Made by a program: the position numbers and the translations under genes
The notes under the pieces: model-generated
What the model saw: only the letters and a program-made list of their open reading frames with translations
Database searches by the model: none
Told to the model about the DNA's origin: nothing
Assembly (NCBI GenBank): GCA_036785325.1
Contig: JAXIVH010000015.1
Location: 5,964,107-6,028,106 of the forward strand
DNA: 64,000 nucleotides
From: Urophycis tenuis
Lineage: Eukaryota > Chordata > Actinopteri > Gadiformes > Phycidae
Direction of reading: 5' to 3'
Shown: positions 1 through 29,700 of the stretch, piece by piece
Numbering within the stretch: position 1 is the first letter of the stretch
How the letters are laid out: each line of letters opens with the position of its first letter

Positions 1-385
1 GTAAAAAATGCTATCAACACTGACCATTAGAAAGCAACATAGTTATATTATTGGCTTGTATGAATAACTATCAACTATGGAGAATTGTGAAGCATTAAAA
101 TGTAATTGTAATATTTATTTTAATTAAAATTGAATTTCAAAAAGGGTGCAGCAAAGTAACAGTAGCAAAGAGAGATTAGAGAAGAATAAAATTATGTAGA
201 ATTATAGAATTATTATAGAATGATAGAATAAGAAACAGACATATGCTCAGTCATTGTGAGCCAAATGTCAAATGCCCCGTTGTATAAATGGCAGTCAAGA
301 ATCCTTTTGTTATTTTCAGTTGACTTGTGCTGACTTGTCAACATAATTGCCCCCTTGGTTGGCAGGTGTGGCGACGCAGGAGCTC

Positions 386-17384
<16,999 letters not shown>

Positions 17385-20089
17385 TACCCAATGAATGTCA
17401 ATGACAATAATTTTGGAACAGCATATAGATATTTTTACAATATTTTCCTACTACAAAAACATATGCAACTATAAGAGTGACAGACCTGTTGTCTCTGTCT
17501 TGAAACTGTGGGGCTCTTGTGATTCGCTTCAGAAGCAATCTATGTCCAATTCAAAGTGCCTTTTCTTTTCTTATTTGATACAAAGGACATCTATGTCAGA
17601 AACTATTTCAGAAAAGGCATTTCATGTAAGAATGTGAATGTATTTTTAATTGTTTGTGAAACACGTGTTCTGGAAAGTGCTGTTTACAAGTGCTGTTTTC
17701 ACTTTTGTAACTTTTTTAAAGATTTCAATGTTGACTTGCTTTGACTTCCTGGCAGCGGAATGTCACCTGAACAACATTTTGGAGGTGAATACTCTTTCAT
17801 GGGCAGCCGTTGTGTCAGTAACTTTAACCGACTAGTTTCAGTGAAGATTGCTATGTCTTAAAGATATCCTCTGAAAATGGACACGTTGGTACAGAACATT
17901 TCCCCCGTTCTCCCACCCCACTTGGTCACTCTCATTGTCTCTCTCTCTCAGTGGCGTCCTCGTTTCTCTGTCATAAGGGTGGTAAGCTTGGTAAAGGTGT
18001 GAGCAATTCTCCAATGGTAAGGGCATCACGTTAATCAGATAGTGTTAAAAAGGGAGGTCTGATTGTATATTCTGTATTTATTTAATTATGTGGTGACAGT
18101 GTCTCATACAGATACTGCAAGTGCTTCCTCCTCTTTTCCTTTCCTTTGGTGCTTTGAAACCTCAACGACGTGATCCCAGTCAGTAGGCGTTGTCTACGTC
18201 ATGTTATTCAGCTGTGAAACTCTGCAAAGCACTGATGCTTTTGACCGACTGCCATTTTGTACTCTTCTCCGAGTATAGACTCTTTTGTAGGGCTGGTGCA
18301 ATTCTTATCACATGATGTGTTTGTTGTTTCCCATGTGTTTGTCATGTGTGTACATGTACATATACACACTTCTCATGCGGTGATCTCACACTGCCTTGAT
18401 ATAGCTGTGAAGCTGTCCGTAGAGAGGACTTTGTCACACCCTTGTAGGAAATTGTATTGTATTGTGTACCTTGTGGTTGTGAAACATTTCTTATGCAATA
18501 TAATATAAGTGATGAAACATCTTTCAAAAACTGTTGTCTCTCATTTCTGTATTTCGAGTACTGTACTGCAGTACTGCAGGATCTCACTGTTGTCTTTTGG
18601 GATTAAATAGTTTCTGCGCTAGAGGCAGAGACATGAGACAGCTCATCACAGCTTGTCAGGTGGGTTCCCACGTAGCCCAGGAACAAACACGGTCTACCTG
18701 GCGGCCCTCTGGCCTGACTGCAGGCTCTATGTTAACACCTGTTGTCGCAGGTTGGAGATTTTGCTGCTCACAAACTTACAAACTTACAAACTGATTTACA
18801 AACTGGCTGAATCAAAGGTAAACTCCCAAAAACCACCATTTTGGATGCTGGTCATAAACATCACCCTGTTTACCCAGTTCATAAACATTTGAAGGCTTAA
18901 TCTGTGGGTAGTTATTATTGAAGATTTTTATTTCAAAGTTTTAGTTATAAAAAATACCATTCCAGTCAGGAGAAAAATGCATTTTTTAACATGTGATAAT
19001 TAACATCTCAAAGCTCAAGTTTTTCTGGACCCTTCATCAGAACATGACATCACAGCCTCATCTGAGCCTCCTAACCAGGTGATGAAGCAGCAAGCAGGCT
19101 TGAAAGAAGCAGTGAACACAAAACCACCGGTGGGCGCCCCCCAGTGAGACGGAGACAACCAGCCCGATAACGTCAGTTCCCTGAGTTAGTAACAAAGAGC
19201 ATCCCAACAGAGCAGCCATCCCTCTTACCTTATAGGAACTTTAGAGTTTAGTCTTAGAAAATATTCTATTGTGCAAGCACTAGCAAATATATTTAGAATT
19301 TTGTTTTTGTGCAATCTATTAGTGAGTCTAAGCCGGTCACCAAGGGAGTGACCTTTTTTAAAGTCTACTGGTGTTTTAAGAAATACCACGCTGCACATCT
19401 AAGCAATCTAATGCATAACAATGGAACGATGGGTTTCTGCTGCCCTGGAAGACAAAGGCCCTTTAGTTTTTTTGTGTCTTTTGACTGGCTAACGGCATCT
19501 CTTTATTGACAATATGTCTCCTATTCTACACGTGGATGTGAGTGATGCCATGCAGATGTACTGCATTGCAATGTGTTTGTATCCCAGGTTGGGGCAGCAT
19601 ACCATAAGCAGTAAGTTGATGCTTACGACAAGATAGATATTCTGTTAAAATTATCCACATTTAGGATCATAGCTATGTACAATGTTGCTTGTAAAAAAAA
19701 AACCCCACCGATGCCAAACCCTGGCATCTTCTAAGCAATGTGTACAGGTACATACAGGAGAGCAGAGGAACCCAGAACTCCTCGTGGCTTTAGTGAGTTA
19801 GTGGAACGTGGCACCCCGGCATGAGATACATCTCAAAGCAGGATTCACCCAACCTAAGTGTCACTTAGGAACAGTCCAGGATTCAGCTGCTGCTGGCCCT
19901 CAGAGTCCTCAGAGAAGCGTAGCTTGAACGAGGAGAGGGACCAGGGCCGCGATAGGCGGGGCCTTCCCCAGCACGCCCCTCCCCACACACCTGGGTGGGG
20001 GCCACGCTGCGTGCCAGCCCCCCCGCGTCACTCAGGGTCCAGGGGTTGTTGTGTGTTCACAGCGGCCCCCGGGGGCCACTGAGGGCGGC
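17385..20089. other. Convergent intergenic region: 3' UTRs of the GTPase gene and AIFM3
   Basis: The two genes point at each other, so the region should contain both 3' UTRs. ATTAAA near 18603 (+) and minus-strand AATAAA at about 18930 or 19502 are candidate poly(A) signals. No coding exon was seen; open frames here are short and unconvincing. Confidence 0.4.
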
Positions 20090-23000
20090 TCATTGAGAGC
20101 TTTTGTCGATCAACCAGGAGATGTCTCCTGTCCTGAGAACCACAAGAGACAAGTGGTTCAGATCCATGCATTAAAGGGCATCAACGTTGACTTAGGCTGG
20201 CTATCTTTTTGAAGAGAGCACATCTTCATAAGTGTGTTGTGAAAGAAACCGCCTGCAACATTAACTCAACTATATAGTTGTATGTGTAAATGTATAGATC
20301 CAATACAATATATAAAAGAGTTTAATGAATTCCCCAAGTGCATGAAAAACAAACCCAGTTCTTATATAAAATGACATACATACTTTGGTTACTGAGGGTG
20401 AAAGAGCAGTTTGTATTATTCTGTTAATACTTATTACTTATTAATGGCCTCTCAATTGTTTAACTTTTGTAATGCTTTCCATGTGATTAAGATCACAAGG
20501 TCCATGTCTCCTCAAGGTTTCCTCTGAGTGTGTGCGTTTTCTCTCTGGGGACATGTGATCCCATTCTGCATGTGTTTCCTAGCAGTAACATAACATGGCA
20601 AGCTGCCGCGGCCCCAAGCAGAGCTAAGACGTCAACATGGACTTACTCCACATCGCGCTTCCTAATCGTCTTTCCAGACCCCAAGATCTCGGCCACGCGT
20701 GACACAATAGGATCATAGTTCATGCTGGCCACTGCCACCACCTCCTCGCCCCTGGACAAGGTGAACAATCACACACACATTCACAACAAAGACCGTTTCA
20801 TCAAACTTGTGTAATATGATAGGACCAAAGCGTTCATGTTTTATTTCATGTTCTCATTCGTTTACCGTGTTTACGACATTTTGATATGCACGGTGAATCT
20901 CAAATGTATTCGTCGTTCAGTTTCTGTGTCAGAATGCTCCTTTCCCTTCCCTTATGTCCGCCTCTTGTATTTATTTCCCTGCTGTTAATCATTCTTTGTT
21001 GTGCTTGCTAAACCACTTTGCACACATGTGTTTGAAGGTGCTATACAACCAATGATGTATTTTAGTATAACGCTATCGACACGCAAACATTCAGGTTTGT
21101 TTGACTTTGGTACAGAATGTACACACATTGATTGATATCTGTGTGTTACTCTAGTTGTACTCACCTGGTATAGAATGCCACAAATTTCAGCTCCTCCAGA
21201 TCACCTTGTATAATGACATCATCAAAGCCTTCGCCATAACCTAAAGAGAAAATAATGAAATAATAAGTTAATAACCTATGATAACTCTCTGTATAACCAC
21301 CTGTTATGTGGCGAGTTATCAGACAGCTTCATCTGACAGCTAGATGGCAGTGCAGCCACTACTACGGGGTCAACAGAAATCTATTTTTCGGGGATTTCTT
21401 GTTTACTTTCCATCATAGCAAGTGGAAACATTGATTCCTTGATACACAAAGATTCCTCATTCTCCCACTCAAACAAACAGTACCACACTCACCTGCATAG
21501 CGTAGGCTTTTCCCAAACATGGCTGACCAGAAATAAGGCACAGTTTTGACCTCAGCGGGTTTCCCCATCATGCTGAGCGCTGCCACTCTCCCTGAAAAAG
21601 ATACAGACTTAAGATAAGATACAGACTTAAATAACTTACTTAACTTAAAAAAACTTAAATATAAGTGACTTAAATAAAAGTGCCAATGACTGGATTACTC
21701 TATTTTTAAGTTTGTATTTGCAATGCCCTATTTAACAGTGAGCCCACTGTAAAAAAAAAAAAAAAAAAAATCCAATACAAATAGAAAATACAGCCTTGAT
21801 CCAAGTCATTGTCAAGCTCACAATAAAAGTGCATAGTCAAATGCGCGATCATTGCGCAGTCAGCAAGTTTTGTATTTTCTCTTTATCTATTGTGTGCACA
21901 TACTGAGAACTGCAAGTCTCCCTGTTTCAAATAGAAAAACTAGCAGACTTACAAATAAAAGCACCTTTCCTTGACAACAACTTCTATTCTCTAAGTCTTT
22001 CATATCAGTGTTTACTAATGCGCGCAGCCTGCGCTGTGCACTGATCAAGGCCGGGTGTGGATGCGGGCCTGCAGGGCACAGTCTGCCTGAGGATGACAAC
22101 AACAATACTGGTGTTTGATCCCCCACACGCGCACCGTGGACGTGGGCCATCTGCCAGTGAGGAATGTTCACTTTCTTGTTGTTGCGCTGAGGAAAGGGGA
22201 ACACCACCACATCCCCTCCGGCGTACACTCCCTCCATGGTGGTCTGCATCGTCTAAGAGACGGGACGTTCAGGACCAAATGACTTAGAAAAGAGGGTACG
22301 CTTTACGTTGGTGTTCTGTTACAGTGTAATTACACCAGGAGGTACTGTGTAATAAACAACGTAAATGCATGCACTCAATATGTAATGATGCTACGGAACA
22401 GCTTGTAGCTACACAGTGTGGTTAGGATTAGGGGTTAAGGTTAGGGATAAGGTTAGGGGTTAACGTTAGGGATAGGGTTAGGGTTAAGGTTAGGAATAGG
22501 GTTAGGAATTGAGGTTTGAGGTTAGAGGTTAAGGTTAGGGATAAGGTTAGGGATAGGGTTAGGGGTTAAGGTTAGGGATAGGGTTAGGGGTTAAGGTTAG
22601 GGATAGGGATAGGGGTTAAGGTTAGGGATAGGGATAGGGGTTAAGGTTAGAAATAGGCGAAAAACTGAGCTCAACCATAACCCCAACCACACTGCGGTGT
22701 TACATGATGCTCCAGAACAGCTCTAGTCCAGGTTTCTAAACCAAGTTGTGTAACCAGCGCTATATCTTTTAACATTTTGGAGCAAATGCAACTTTGATTG
22801 CATACTTAGATTGTTGTGAGCATCACTTTTTCGGACCCTTTGGATGAAGTGTCTCTGCTAAAAGACTAAACGTGAACCTAAAAGCCTCCCATAAAACCTT
22901 TCAAACACAACCAGAGTGAACAGGCAGTGAGGGGCGTGGATGGGGTTCAGGTGCTGCACCTTGTTGACGATGACGAATCCCTTGGAGTCCATGTTGATGC

Positions 23001-23539
23001 CACTCTGCTTCAGGAATCCCGACGCCGGGACAGATCCTGGGAGAGACGAATAATAAAGGGTAGGATAGAATATTTAAATGGAATGTCTAAATACAGTGTT
23101 CGCTCTGTCAGCCGCAAAATGGCTGTTTTATGGCCTGGCTGTGTTTCTGTCTTCTGTATTATGTATGTACTTAAATGTTGTTTTAATGTCATGGATCCCA
23201 AGGGTTACCCAATAAGGCTAAAAAAACAATCACATAAAAAAAACAATCAAACAATGAAATTGAAATGGGGCTGATACGAGTAAAATCTGTCTGAGTTACA
23301 CTGACAGGTGGGATAGTGTGTCGTGGCTATCTGGTTCACGACTCCCAGCCGAAACTGGTTTGGGGTTCAATTCCGCAATGACCGCAGTTTACCCCTGTAG
23401 GCGTCCTGGAGCAAGAAGCCGCAGGTCTACCTTGTATCTTGGGTTCACTGCAAGTGCCTCAACAACTATCCAATGACATGTAGCGCATACAATTAAATAA
23501 AACGTCATCGTGATCTGGGCATGTGTGAGCTTGAAGGAA

Positions 23540-23615
<76 letters not shown>

Positions 23616-23706
23616 CGTGCGTGTGTGCGTGTGCGTGTGTGTGTTAGTGTGTGTGTGTGTGTGTGTGCGTGTGTGTGTGTGTGTGTGTGTGCGTGCGTGT
23701 GCGTGC

Positions 23707-23749
<43 letters not shown>

Positions 23750-26700
23750 ACCTGTTCCGATCACACACACGTCTGCCCGGAGCACCTTCCCACTCTTCAG
23801 CACCACCTCCTTGAGCTGCGGGACAAAAACAAAACAAGACAACAGTAGCTACGTCACGGTCTGGGGAGGGGGCGCGTGCTGCAGGATTACCGATCTTTGA
23901 CACCGTGATACTTTGAGACTTACGATCCGGATTCATGTTTGTGCAAAGAACAAAGTTCACATTGTTGCCACAGTCTTCAAAGTGAAATTCCTGCCCAAAT
24001 ATATTACATAAATACTACTCCCTCGTTTTGAGTCCTGGGAGTTTTACTGCTGGATTTAGGCTGACGGAGGTCCGATAGCCCTCAATCGTCCTGGTAGATT
24101 GGATTCTAAAGCTTGTAGAGTATTTGGGCAAGCAATGGCATGCTAACACATTATTATTATTTTTTTTCATTCTGCATCCCACTTCCCCACAAGGAGCAAG
24201 GACGTCTCGCCTTTTCTCTCACTTTGGAAATACCTGTCCATGTTGGCCTTTCATCTCCGAGACCTCGTTCAGCATGTAGAACTTCACCCTGTTCGCCTCA
24301 AACAGCTGCAAGATACATTACAGAATGGATTACAAATGGAGGGATATAAACACACATTTCATTGTTATCTCATTCAGTAATACAACAGTACATTTGGAGA
24401 GAATCGTACATTCTTCTGGCGTGATATGTGTGCGCACGATCGGTCAACGTGATGACACACGCCGTCCAAGTGGGACTCATCTGCTGTCTTGCGTTTTTGT
24501 TGGTGTTTTTCGGCAAAACTTAAGGGTAGAGTCCCCTACCTTCATTATGGCTTTCCCTACTTTCTCCCCGAGAGCCTTCTTAAAGGGGACAGATTCGATC
24601 CCGATGATGGACACGGAGTGGGCCTTGTCCGTGAGGGCGGCAGCCACCTCCATGCCTTCAACAACAACATGAATAAAGTACGCTAATGAGATCATGATTG
24701 TCATGCACTTAATAACAACACAAATAAAGATAGCCTACACTGTATTACTTTGGCATTTATTTGTCATTTGGCTGAGAAGTATTTAGTCCAAAGCAATTTA
24801 CAAGCGAGGCTGCGAGCAATCCAAGCGTGTCATCACATTTGCAGTAACTACAAAAATGACAAAAGACTGCTGCACATTGAAATTCCTACAGAAGGGCTCT
24901 GCAATGGGCAGAGAGGCTGAAGGAGAATCAGAAACACGAGGTGATCTAGAACAGTGATACTCAAAGTGTGGTCCCCAAGAGGATGACAAAAAAAGTCACA
25001 TTTATATCAGTATCATATATTATATGATATTATTATGATGTATTATATCATATATCAGAGTTTCTCAAATCACCTTTGTCTGCGTTCCAACGCAAAGTTA
25101 TGAGTACAGATAATTGTTTTCTCAATTAAAAGTGAATCAAATGTAGCCTTAATAAGCCTAAGAGTAGAGTTTTACTGAATTAGTAGTTTTATTATTTTTA
25201 GGGTGGGAGTGGGGAATTGGCCCGCCGGTTAGGTGGTCCGTGATTTAATTTTTTTTACCTGGTCCGCCAGGCGGCGGACCAGGTTCTCTGTGAAATATTT
25301 AATCATGGTTCTTTGCATAGATGGGATTCTCCAGCAGCAGAGCACCAGGGCATTGAGAACATCACTGATGCTGCTGAGAAGGCATCAAGATGGCTGTGGA
25401 TCAGGAGGGGTGATCCGTGGGCCACACAAGCTACCTAGACACAAGCCGGGGTCTGATCACCCCCGGCTGGGTCGCCTGGGCGAGGGTGTCTGATGTTGAG
25501 AGACCCGAAACACCCTATGACCTCAGGTTACATCACTGATGATGTGTCTAGGTTGCACCAGAGGGTGTATATTAAACCAGTTAATTCTGGCAGAGCCAGT
25601 GACCTCCGGGAAAGACCGGATGACTACCACGAATAGAGTGTTGACAGCTGGAGAGGCAGCAGACAGCTGGAAAGACAGCAACCGGGGCAGTGAGGGCTAG
25701 CACCCCAAACTGCAGCTCCCGTGAGGGAGCACCCACAATAAGCTACGGAAAACCCTAAAGAGTTATACCCCCGGGGGTGCCCGAGAGGGGGGGAGGATGA
25801 GCACCCCAGCAGGATGGACGTACAGGTTTTGACCCAAGCTAACGGAATTACGACTATGAGTGCAGTTTGCTTATGTGGTAAAGTCTGCAAAAACCCGCGT
25901 GGTCTTAAGATCCACCAGACCAAGATGAAATGCTTGACTGGGAGGCAAGTGGTGCAACGCACAGGACCAGTGCCTGGTGAGACGCAGGAGGAGCCCGGCC
26001 CGGAGTCACCCCACAGTGCCCAGACCCTCCACGCCCCACAAGCCCTACCCCAAGTCATGCATTCAGAACACCGTCGGGTTAAGTGGCCTTCAGCCAACAT
26101 GGTGAAGGAGTGGTGCCAGTTCGATGCGGATGTTGATCAGATTCTCGAAGCCACAGCCAGGGGAGATGCTGACCAGAAATTGCGCACAATGAGTGCAATG
26201 ATTGTCAGCATCGCCGCCGAAAGGTTTGGCACCAAGGAGCACCACCCGATCAGCGGTGCAGGGGAGCCAAACCGACGGCAGAAGAAGATCAGCCAGCTGC
26301 GGCAAGAGCTTAGACTGCTGGGACGGCAGTACAAGCAGGCAAGAGAGGAAGAGAAGGTAAGTATAGCAGGGCTCCGCAACATCGTAAGGAGGAATCTCAC
26401 GACACTCCGTCGTGCTGAATGGCACAGGAAGAGGGGGAAGGAGAGAGCCAAGAAGCGTGCCGCCTTCATTTCAGGCCCTTTCAACTTCACCAAGAAGATC
26501 CTTGGGCAGAAGCGAGGTGGACAATTGGCCTGCTCTCAAGAAGAGGTTGACAAGTACCTCAGGGCAACTTACAGCGACAGCGCAAGGGAGCAGGATCTTG
26601 GACCCTGCAGCTTTCTGATTACACCACCAGAACCCACTTCAGCATTTAATACCAAGGAGCCAACCCTGAGAGAAGTTGAGGACATAGTCAGAGCAGCTAG

Positions 26701-29700
26701 ATCCAACTCAGCTCCAGGTCCCAGTGGAGTACCATATGTTGTCTACAAGAGGTGCCCCAGGCTCGTGCAGCGACTCTGGAAGATCCTTAGGGTCATCTGG
26801 AGGAGGGGGAAGGTGGCTCAGCAGTGGAGGCATGCAGAGGGTGTATGGATTCCGAAGGAAGAGAACTCTCGCACCATCGAGCAGTTTAGAAACATCTCAC
26901 TCCTGAGTGTGGAGGGCAAGGTGTTCTTCAGCATTGTTGCCCGGCGCATGACAGAGTTCTTCCTGAAGAATGCATACATCGACACCTCTGTGCAGAAGGG
27001 GGGGGTCCCAAGGGTACCAGGGTGCATTGAGCACACGGGAGTTGTTACTCAGCTCATCCGGGAGGCCCGGGAGGGCAATGGGAACCTGGCAGTTTTGTGG
27101 CTTGACCTGTCTAATGCTTACGGGTCAATTCCCCACAAACTGGTGGAGACCTCGCTTGACCGGCATCATGTTCCAGGCAAGATCAGGGACCTCATACTGG
27201 ACTATTACAACTCTTTCAGTTTGAGAGTCACCTCGGGGACAGTAACATCAGCATCACATCGGCTGGAGAAAGGCATAATCACTGGGTGTACAGTCTCAGT
27301 GATTTTGTTTGCCTTGGCCATGAACATGCTTGTTAAGTCAGCGGAGGTGGAGTGCAGAGGACCGCTCACCAAGTCAGGTGTGCGGCAGCCTCCCATCAGA
27401 GCTTTTATGGATGACCTGACAGTTACTACAACATCAGTTCCAGGTTGTAGGTGGGTTCTCCAAGGCCTTGAGCGGCTCATTAACTGGGCGCGTATGGGCT
27501 TTAAGCCTGCTAAGTCCCGTTCCCTGGTGGTGAAGAAGGGGAAGGTTACAGACAAGTTCCGGTTCTCGCTGGGAGGTGTCCAGATTCCATCGGTTTCAGA
27601 GGAGCCAGTGAAGAGCCTGGGGAAGATCTTTGATGGCACCCTGAGGGACAAAGCAGCGCTCAAGGCGACCAGCAGAGAACTGGGTAACTGGCTAGTGGCG
27701 GTGGATAAGTCAGGGCTGCCAGGTAAGTATAAAGCATGGATATATCAGCATGGCATCCTGCCACGCCTCCTCTGGCCACTACTGGTCTACGATGTCCCAC
27801 TAACGAGCGTTGAGGGCTTCGAGCGTAAGGTAAGTAGCTTCCTTCGCAGGTGGTTGGGCCTACCAAGAAGCCTCAGCAGCATAGCCTTGTATGGGCATAA
27901 GAACAAGCTGCGACTTCCCTTCAGTAGTCTGTCGGAGGAGTTCATGGTTACCCGTGCGAGAGAGGTGCTGCTGTACAGAGACTCGAGTGACACCAAAGTC
28001 TCCTTAGCGGGGATTGAAGTGCGGACTGGGCGGAAGTGGAGAGCCCAGGAGACGGTCGAGCAAGCTGAGGCGCGGCTGCGCCACGGTGTTCTGGTGGGAA
28101 CAGTGGCGACAGGCCGGGCAGGGCTTGGGAGCAACCCAGGGCCTCGGTACAACAAGGCCCGGGGGAAGGAGAGGCGGCAGCTTATCCAGGAAGAGGTTCG
28201 AGCAGGGCTGGAGGAGACCCGCTCAAGCAAGATGGTCGGGATGAGACAACAGGGGGCGTGGACTAGATGGGAGCAGACACTGGATAGGAAGATTTCTTGG
28301 TCAGAGCTTTGGAAGGCAGAGCCATTCCGTATAAAGTTTTTGATCCAGTCAGTCTACGACGTCCTCCCCAGCCCTTCCAACCTCTTCTGTTGGGGCCTGG
28401 CAGAAATACCTGCTTGCCCTTTGTGTCAGAGGAGAGGATCACTGGAGCACATCCTAAGCTGTTGCCCGAAAGCCCTGGGCGAGGGGCGCTATCGTTGGCG
28501 CCACGACCAGGTGCTGAAGGTGATAGCAGATACCATCTGCTCGGGGATCTCACTCAGCAAGCAGCAACAGCCAGCTAGGCATTCAATCACCTTTGTTAAA
28601 TCTGGTGAGAAGCCTCAACAACGCCCAGGCCAAACAGTGGGGCTCCTGACAACAGCTAGGGACTGGCAGCTGAAGGTGGACTTGGGGAAACAGCTTAAAT
28701 TCCCAGAGACCATCGCAGTGACCACACTTAGGCCGGACTTGGTTCTTATGTCAGAATCAACAAGGCAGGTGATACTGCTGGAGTTGACTGTGCCCTGGGA
28801 AGACCGGATGGAGGAGGCATTTGAGAGGAAGAGGGCCAAGTATGAGGAGCTGGCAGGCGAATGCCGGCGCAACGGATGGAAGACTCGTTGTAGTCCCATT
28901 GAGGTTGGTTGCCGAGGTTTCGCAGGCCAGTCACTCTGCAGGGCCCTCAAGTTGTTGGGAATAAGGGGACTGCACAGCAAGAAAGCCATCAAGAACATCA
29001 CTGATGCTGCTGAGAAGGCATCAAGATGGCTGTGGATCAGGAGGGGTGATCCGTGGGCCACACAAGCTACCTAGACACAAGCCGGGGTCTGATCACCCCC
29101 GGCTGGGTCGCCTGGGCGAGGGTGTCTGATGTTGAGAGACCCGAAACACCCTATGACCTCAGGTTACATCACTGATGATGTGTCTAGGTTGCACCAGAGG
29201 GTGTATATTAAACCAGGGTGGGAGTGGGGAATTGGCCCGCCGGTTAGGTGGTCCGTGATTTAATTTTTTTTAATGATAAAGTGGTCCTTGGTGTGAAAAC
29301 ATTTGAGAACCCCTGATCAAGATCAACGCCACTGAGAATGTGTGCTGTGATAGCTTCATAGGATGATGTCAATGATCTAGAGTCTCCCTCACCCACGAAG
29401 GACGTTCCCACGACGACAGCGTTCCTGTTGCTGGCGAGCCTGGCGATGCTGTTTGCGTCGTCTGGAGTCCCGAGGTGAAAGACGTTGGCCACGTCCTTGC
29501 CTTGGTAACTCATCGGCCGAGGCCTGCATCACCACACACCAAGTGTCAGTTCATTCATTCACTCACCCTGAATGTATGTAGGAATCTGTTCATTCATTCA
29601 CTATCTCACCCTGAATGTATGTAGGAATCTGTTCATTCATTCACTCACCCTGAATGTATGTCGGAATCTGTTAATTAATTCACAGCCTCACCCTGAATGT

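Larger units (their letters stand above)
24952..29315. mobile_element. hAT-like non-autonomous element interrupted by a LINE
   Basis: The left terminus begins CAGTGATACTCAAAGTGTGG and the right end, read inverted, begins CAGGGGTTCTCAAATG, an hAT-type terminal inverted repeat. Flanks at 24944-24951 and 29316-29323 match at 6 of 8 positions, consistent with an old 8-bp target duplication. Removing the LINE and one copy of its target duplication leaves an element of about 350 bp without coding capacity. Confidence 0.65.

Noticed and set aside
23366..23376. tRNA gene suggested by a B-box
   Set aside because: No cloverleaf or anticodon stem could be drawn; fits a decayed SINE.
29110..29216. Possible hammerhead ribozyme in the LINE 3' UTR (CTGATG, GAAAC and a matching stem)
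   Set aside because: The conserved core A after CTGATG is missing and no stem II fits; treated only as a structured 3' UTR.
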